From NCBI GenBank assembly GCA_030039815.1, contig JASHUW010000645.1, positions 1-7,193 on the forward strand: a stretch of 7,193 bases of DNA, given 5' to 3'. This document shows, in pieces, positions 4,547 to 7,193 of the stretch (the first letter of the stretch is position 1; each line of letters starts with the position of its first letter). The translations under genes and the position numbers were made by a program. The notes under the pieces were generated by a model that had not been told where the DNA came from, made no database searches, and was given only the letters and a program-made list of their open reading frames with translations. The stretch comes from Alphaproteobacteria bacterium (GTDB lineage Bacteria; Pseudomonadota; Alphaproteobacteria; ATCC43930; CGMCC-115725).

Positions 4547-6082
4547 TCATAGCGCCATCAGCTTCTCGCGCCGGCGCTGCACCGACGAAGGAATGCGCAT
4601 TGCCTCCCGGTATTTGGCGACCGTCCGGCGGGCAATGTCCACTCCTTCCGCCTGCAGCAGCTCGACGATCCGCTCGTCCGACAGCGTATTCTCGGCGGCT
4701 TCTCGGTCGATCAGGTGGCGGATGCGAAAGCGCACCGCCTCGGCCGAATGCGCCTCGCCGCCGCGCGAGGCGGCGATCGCCGAGGTGAAGAAGTACTTCA
4801 GTTCGAACAGCCCGCGTGGCGTCGCGATGTATTTATTGGTGGTAACGCGGCTGACGGTGCTTTCGTGCATGCCGATCGCGTCGGCGATGTCGCGCAGGAT
4901 CAAGGGTCGCAGCGATTGGACGCCGTGGCGAAAGAATCCGTCCTGCTGCTCGACGATCTCGGTGGCGACCTTGAGGATCGTCGTGGCCCGCTGATGCAGC
5001 GATTTCACCAGCCAGTTCGCCGCCTGCAGCCGGTCGGTGAGGTAGTCGCGCTCGCCCTTGCTGCGCGCCGCGCGGCTGATCCGCGCGTAATAGCGGTTGT
5101 TGACGAGCACGCGCGGCAGGGTGTCGGCGTTCAGCTCGACGATCCACCCGCCGTCGGGCTGCGCGCGCATCAGGATGTCGGGCACGATCGGTTGCGCTAG
5201 CGGCGCGTCGAACGCGAGGCCGGGCCGCGGATCGAGCGACTTGATCTCGGCGATCATGTCGGCGAGGTCGTCGGCATCGACATGGCAGAGGCGCAGTAGC
5301 GCTGGCGCGTTGCGCGCCGCAAGCAGCGGCAGGTTGTCGATCAACGCCTGCATCGCCGGGTCGAGCCGGTTGCGGTCGCGCAGTTGCAGCGCCAGGCATT
5401 CGGCGAGGTCGCGAGCAAAGATCCCCGGGGGGTCGAGTTCCTGCAGTCGAGCCAAGACCGGCTCAATGCGCTCGGGCGGGCAGCCGAGCCGCGCCGCGAC
5501 ATCCGCCAGGTCGGTGCGCAGATAACCCGCCTCGTCGAGCTGGTCGAGCAGATAGACCGCGATCACGCGGTCGGTCTGGTTCGGCAGGTCGGCGCCGATC
5601 TGTTCAAGCAAATGGTCGCGCAGGCTCTGCGGCCGCGCCGCGGCGCGGTCGAGCCCCGGCAGGTCGTCGCCGTCGGCCGAACCGTTGCGCATCCGCCAGG
5701 ACTGCTCGCCGCCGAAATCGCTCGACCCGTAATCGGCCGAGCCGTCGCCGTCCGCGCCCGCGGCGGCGTCCCATTGCTCGACCCCCTCGGCGGTGAATTC
5801 CCCTGCCGGTTCGGCCGTAATGGTCGAGGTCGCTCGCTGCTCACCGGTGGTCGCGCTGGCGTTTACCTCGGCGCCGTTCAGCTCAATCACCGTGGCGCCG
5901 TCCTCGCCGTCGCTTTCGGTGCGTTCGAGCAGCGGGTTCTGTTCGATCTCGGCGTCGACGTAGTCGGCCAGCTCAAGGTTCGACAACTGCAGCATTTTAA
6001 TGGCCTGCTGCAGCTGCGGGGTCATCACCAGCGCTTGCGTCTGGCGAAGCTCCAACCGTTGTGAAAAACCGATCCTGTTCAA
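4547..6082 (-). CDS. rpoN: RNA polymerase sigma-54 factor
   Basis: Sigma-54 directs RNA polymerase to -24/-12 promoters and needs an AAA+ enhancer-binding protein to open them. The product is 511 residues. Region I (about 8-50) has the glutamine-rich family opening QRLELRQTQALVMTPQLQQA, which contacts activators. An acidic, variable region II spans about 54-150. The core-binding region follows, with LLDQLDEAGYL at 178-188 and ELDPPGIFARDLAECL at 215-230. The helix-turn-helix is around 397-417 (HESTVSRVTTNKY), and the RpoN box ARRTVAKYRE is at 484-493. The start appears to be TTG at 6082: GGAG lies seven bases upstream, an in-frame stop closes the frame at 6107, and no in-frame ATG or GTG precedes region I. 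It follows lptB by 24 bases and precedes ptsN by 18, so it probably depends on the lpt promoter outside the window. Confidence 0.96.
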   Translation of the reverse strand: MNRIGFSQRLELRQTQALVMTPQLQQAIKMLQLSNLELADYVDAEIEQNPLLERTESDGEDGATVIELNGAEVNASATTGEQRATSTITAEPAGEFTAEGVEQWDAAAGADGDGSADYGSSDFGGEQSWRMRNGSADGDDLPGLDRAAARPQSLRDHLLEQIGADLPNQTDRVIAVYLLDQLDEAGYLRTDLADVAARLGCPPERIEPVLARLQELDPPGIFARDLAECLALQLRDRNRLDPAMQALIDNLPLLAARNAPALLRLCHVDADDLADMIAEIKSLDPRPGLAFDAPLAQPIVPDILMRAQPDGGWIVELNADTLPRVLVNNRYYARISRAARSKGERDYLTDRLQAANWLVKSLHQRATTILKVATEIVEQQDGFFRHGVQSLRPLILRDIADAIGMHESTVSRVTTNKYIATPRGLFELKYFFTSAIAASRGGEAHSAEAVRFRIRHLIDREAAENTLSDERIVELLQAEGVDIARRTVAKYREAMRIPSSVQRRREKLMAL

Positions 6083-6093
6083 CCCAATGCTCC
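6080..6093 (-). promoter_or_regulatory. Ribosome binding site and TTG start of rpoN
   Basis: On the minus strand, GGAG (6093-6090), a seven-base spacer and TTG (6082-6080) fix the rpoN start. The next in-frame methionine is at residue 20, inside the conserved LVMTPQL motif and therefore too late. The upstream in-frame stop is the lptB stop itself at 6109-6107, so no longer form is possible. TTG usually initiates less efficiently than ATG, which may hold sigma-54 below its neighbours. Confidence 0.65.
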
Positions 6094-6106
6094 AGTCGGA
6101 GCGGGC

Positions 6107-6955
6107 TTATAGGCTGAATCTTTCGCCCAGGTAAACGCGGCGTACATCGGCGTCGGCGACGATCTCCTGCGGCGCACCCTCCATCAGGACGCGGCCTTCA
6201 TGCAAGATATAGGCCCGATCGACGATCTGAAACGCTTCTCTTACGTTGTGGTCGGTGATCAAGACCCCGATTCCCCTGTCTTTCAGGTGCTTCACTAAGT
6301 CGCGGATGTCGTTCACCGCGATAGGGTCGATGCCGGCGAGCGGCTCGTCCAAGAGGATGAAATGCGGCTGCGTCGCGAGCGCGCGGGCAATCTCGCAGCG
6401 TCGCCGCTCGCCGCCCGACAGTGCCATCGCGGGAGCGCGGCGCAGGTGGCTGATCGAGAACTCGGCCAACAGAGAATCCAGCATGTGCTCGCGCTTCTCG
6501 GGATCGGGCTCGGCGACCTCGAGGATCGCGCGGATGTTCTGCTCGACCGAGAGGCCGCGGAAGATCGAGGCCTCCTGCGGCAGATAGCCGATTCCCAGGC
6601 GGGCGCGGCGGTACATCGGGAGAATCGTGATGTCCTCGCCGTCGAGGCTGACCGTGCCGGTGTCGGAAGCGATCAACCCGGTGATGATATAGAAGCAGGT
6701 CGTCTTGCCGGCGCCGTTCGGCCCCAGCAGCCCGACCACTTCGCCGCGCTGCACCGACACGTTCACATCGCGCAGCACGACCCGTCGCTTGAAGCTCTTG
6801 CCCAGCCCGCGTCCGGTAAGACCTTTGTTGTCGGCGACCAGCCGCGGTCCGGTGCCGGGCGCGGTCGGCGCATAGGCTGGGCCGATCCACTGTGGCACGA
6901 AGCCGTCCGGGAAGAATGGCTCCTCGCCGCGATTTGTCTGGTCGTCGCCGCGCAT
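6107..6955 (-). CDS. lptB: LPS export ABC transporter ATP-binding protein LptB
   Basis: LptB is the cytoplasmic ATPase that, as a dimer with LptF and LptG, powers lipopolysaccharide extraction from the inner membrane to the LptC-LptA bridge. The product is 282 residues. It shows Walker A GPNGAGKTT (78-86), Q-loop Gln127 in GYLPQEASIF, ABC signature LSGGERRRCEIARAL (179-193), Walker B FILLDEP (199-205), D-loop AGIDP (207-211) and switch His236 in TDHN. The end VYLGERF resembles E. coli LptB. The first 40 or so residues, proline-rich and before LVADNKGL, extend beyond the roughly 241-residue E. coli protein. No other ATG occurs before residue 114, and the chosen start lies three bases from the lptA stop, so the extension seems real. 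It is coupled to lptA upstream and followed by rpoN, as in many proteobacteria. Confidence 0.96.
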   Translation of the reverse strand: MRGDDQTNRGEEPFFPDGFVPQWIGPAYAPTAPGTGPRLVADNKGLTGRGLGKSFKRRVVLRDVNVSVQRGEVVGLLGPNGAGKTTCFYIITGLIASDTGTVSLDGEDITILPMYRRARLGIGYLPQEASIFRGLSVEQNIRAILEVAEPDPEKREHMLDSLLAEFSISHLRRAPAMALSGGERRRCEIARALATQPHFILLDEPLAGIDPIAVNDIRDLVKHLKDRGIGVLITDHNVREAFQIVDRAYILHEGRVLMEGAPQEIVADADVRRVYLGERFSL

Positions 6956-6958
6956 CGT

Positions 6959-7193
6959 CTACTTGTTCGGACCTGTAACGTCCTGCTTGACGAACAGGCC
7001 TTGCACGCGCTGGCGCGTGCTGCCCGGCAGGGTCGAGGCCGGCATGATCCGGCTGATGTTCGTCTTCATGTCCATCACGGCGTATTGCCCGGTGACGACA
7101 TCGGTGCCGCGGGTGACCGTGACATTGCCGAGCAGCGTGCAGATGTCGGTGACGGCATTATACACACCATAATCGCCACGGCCGATATCCGGC
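6959..7193 (-). CDS. lptA: LPS transport periplasmic protein LptA (OstA-like), C-terminal part
   Basis: This is the C-terminal 78 residues or so of an OstA/LptA beta-jellyroll protein; the start lies beyond the right edge. LptA units stack in the periplasm to form the bridge that carries lipopolysaccharide from LptC to LptD. The frame enters at the edge as PDIGRGDYGVYN and continues with the family-like repeats VTDICTLLGNVTVTRGTDVV and TGQYAVMDMKTNISRIM, ending VKQDVTGPNK before TAG at 6959. The pattern of a GNV-x-x-TRG strand, then TG-x-YA, then a T-x-x-SRI strand is typical of OstA domains. The stop lies three bases before lptB. lptC is expected further upstream, outside this window. Identification rests on a partial sequence plus the adjacent lptB. 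Confidence 0.9.
   Translation of the reverse strand, partial: PDIGRGDYGVYNAVTDICTLLGNVTVTRGTDVVTGQYAVMDMKTNISRIMPASTLPGSTRQRVQGLFVKQDVTGPNK

Noticed and set aside
5384..6064. 226-codon open frame antisense to rpoN
   Set aside because: It mirrors the conserved sigma-54 region I and core-binding region and has no features of its own.
1..7193. CRISPR array, tRNA or rRNA gene, phage or transposase gene
   Set aside because: Reading both strands by eye I found no regularly spaced repeats, cloverleaf-like segment, or integrase or transposase motifs; nearly all the DNA is explained by core genes.

Overview
This is a GC-rich stretch of what looks like an alphaproteobacterial chromosome. The pointers are an Hsp20 gene followed by a DUF1150 gene, the order lptA-lptB-rpoN-ptsN, and a Rieske gene divergent from trmL and hemF. 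A Rhodospirillales- or Rhizobiales-like host is plausible, but I cannot name a genus. Nearly everything is core housekeeping. I see no defence system, CRISPR array, prophage or insertion sequence.

Layout. On the minus strand, 16-567 encodes the Rieske iron-sulfur subunit of the cytochrome bc1 complex (petA); the next gene of that operon begins at or just beyond the left edge. Divergent from it, trmL (741-1202, tRNA wobble methylation) overlaps hemF by 4 nt. hemF (1199-2046, aerobic haem synthesis) is broken: it carries a one-base frameshift near 1472 and lacks about 24 C-terminal residues. Its stop codon directly abuts the stop of a convergent Tim44-like membrane protein gene (2047-2949, minus). 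Next come the divergent hsp20 (3164-3637) and a DUF1150 gene (3731-3946). A palindromic repeat fills the gap to ptsN. From the right edge, lptA (partial), lptB, rpoN and ptsN run leftwards as one tight operon that joins lipopolysaccharide transport to sigma-54 and nitrogen-PTS regulation.

How the parts work together. The 214-bp region between the Tim44-like gene and hsp20 is the richest regulatory stretch. Both genes have a candidate sigma-32 (heat-shock) promoter. The hsp20 leader folds on paper into two abutting hairpins, the second burying the Shine-Dalgarno sequence against a UCGCU motif, as in ROSE-type RNA thermometers. hsp20 would then be heat-controlled at both transcription and translation. 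The petA/trmL divergent region holds a 21-bp dyad and a 12-bp-spaced direct repeat that look like regulator sites.

Limits. All calls come from reading the sequence by eye. RNA folds were paired by hand without energies, and promoters are consensus matches only. The hemF frameshift could be a sequencing error, although the missing C-terminus cannot be explained by the same single-base error. Nothing here amounts to a clearly undescribed system.
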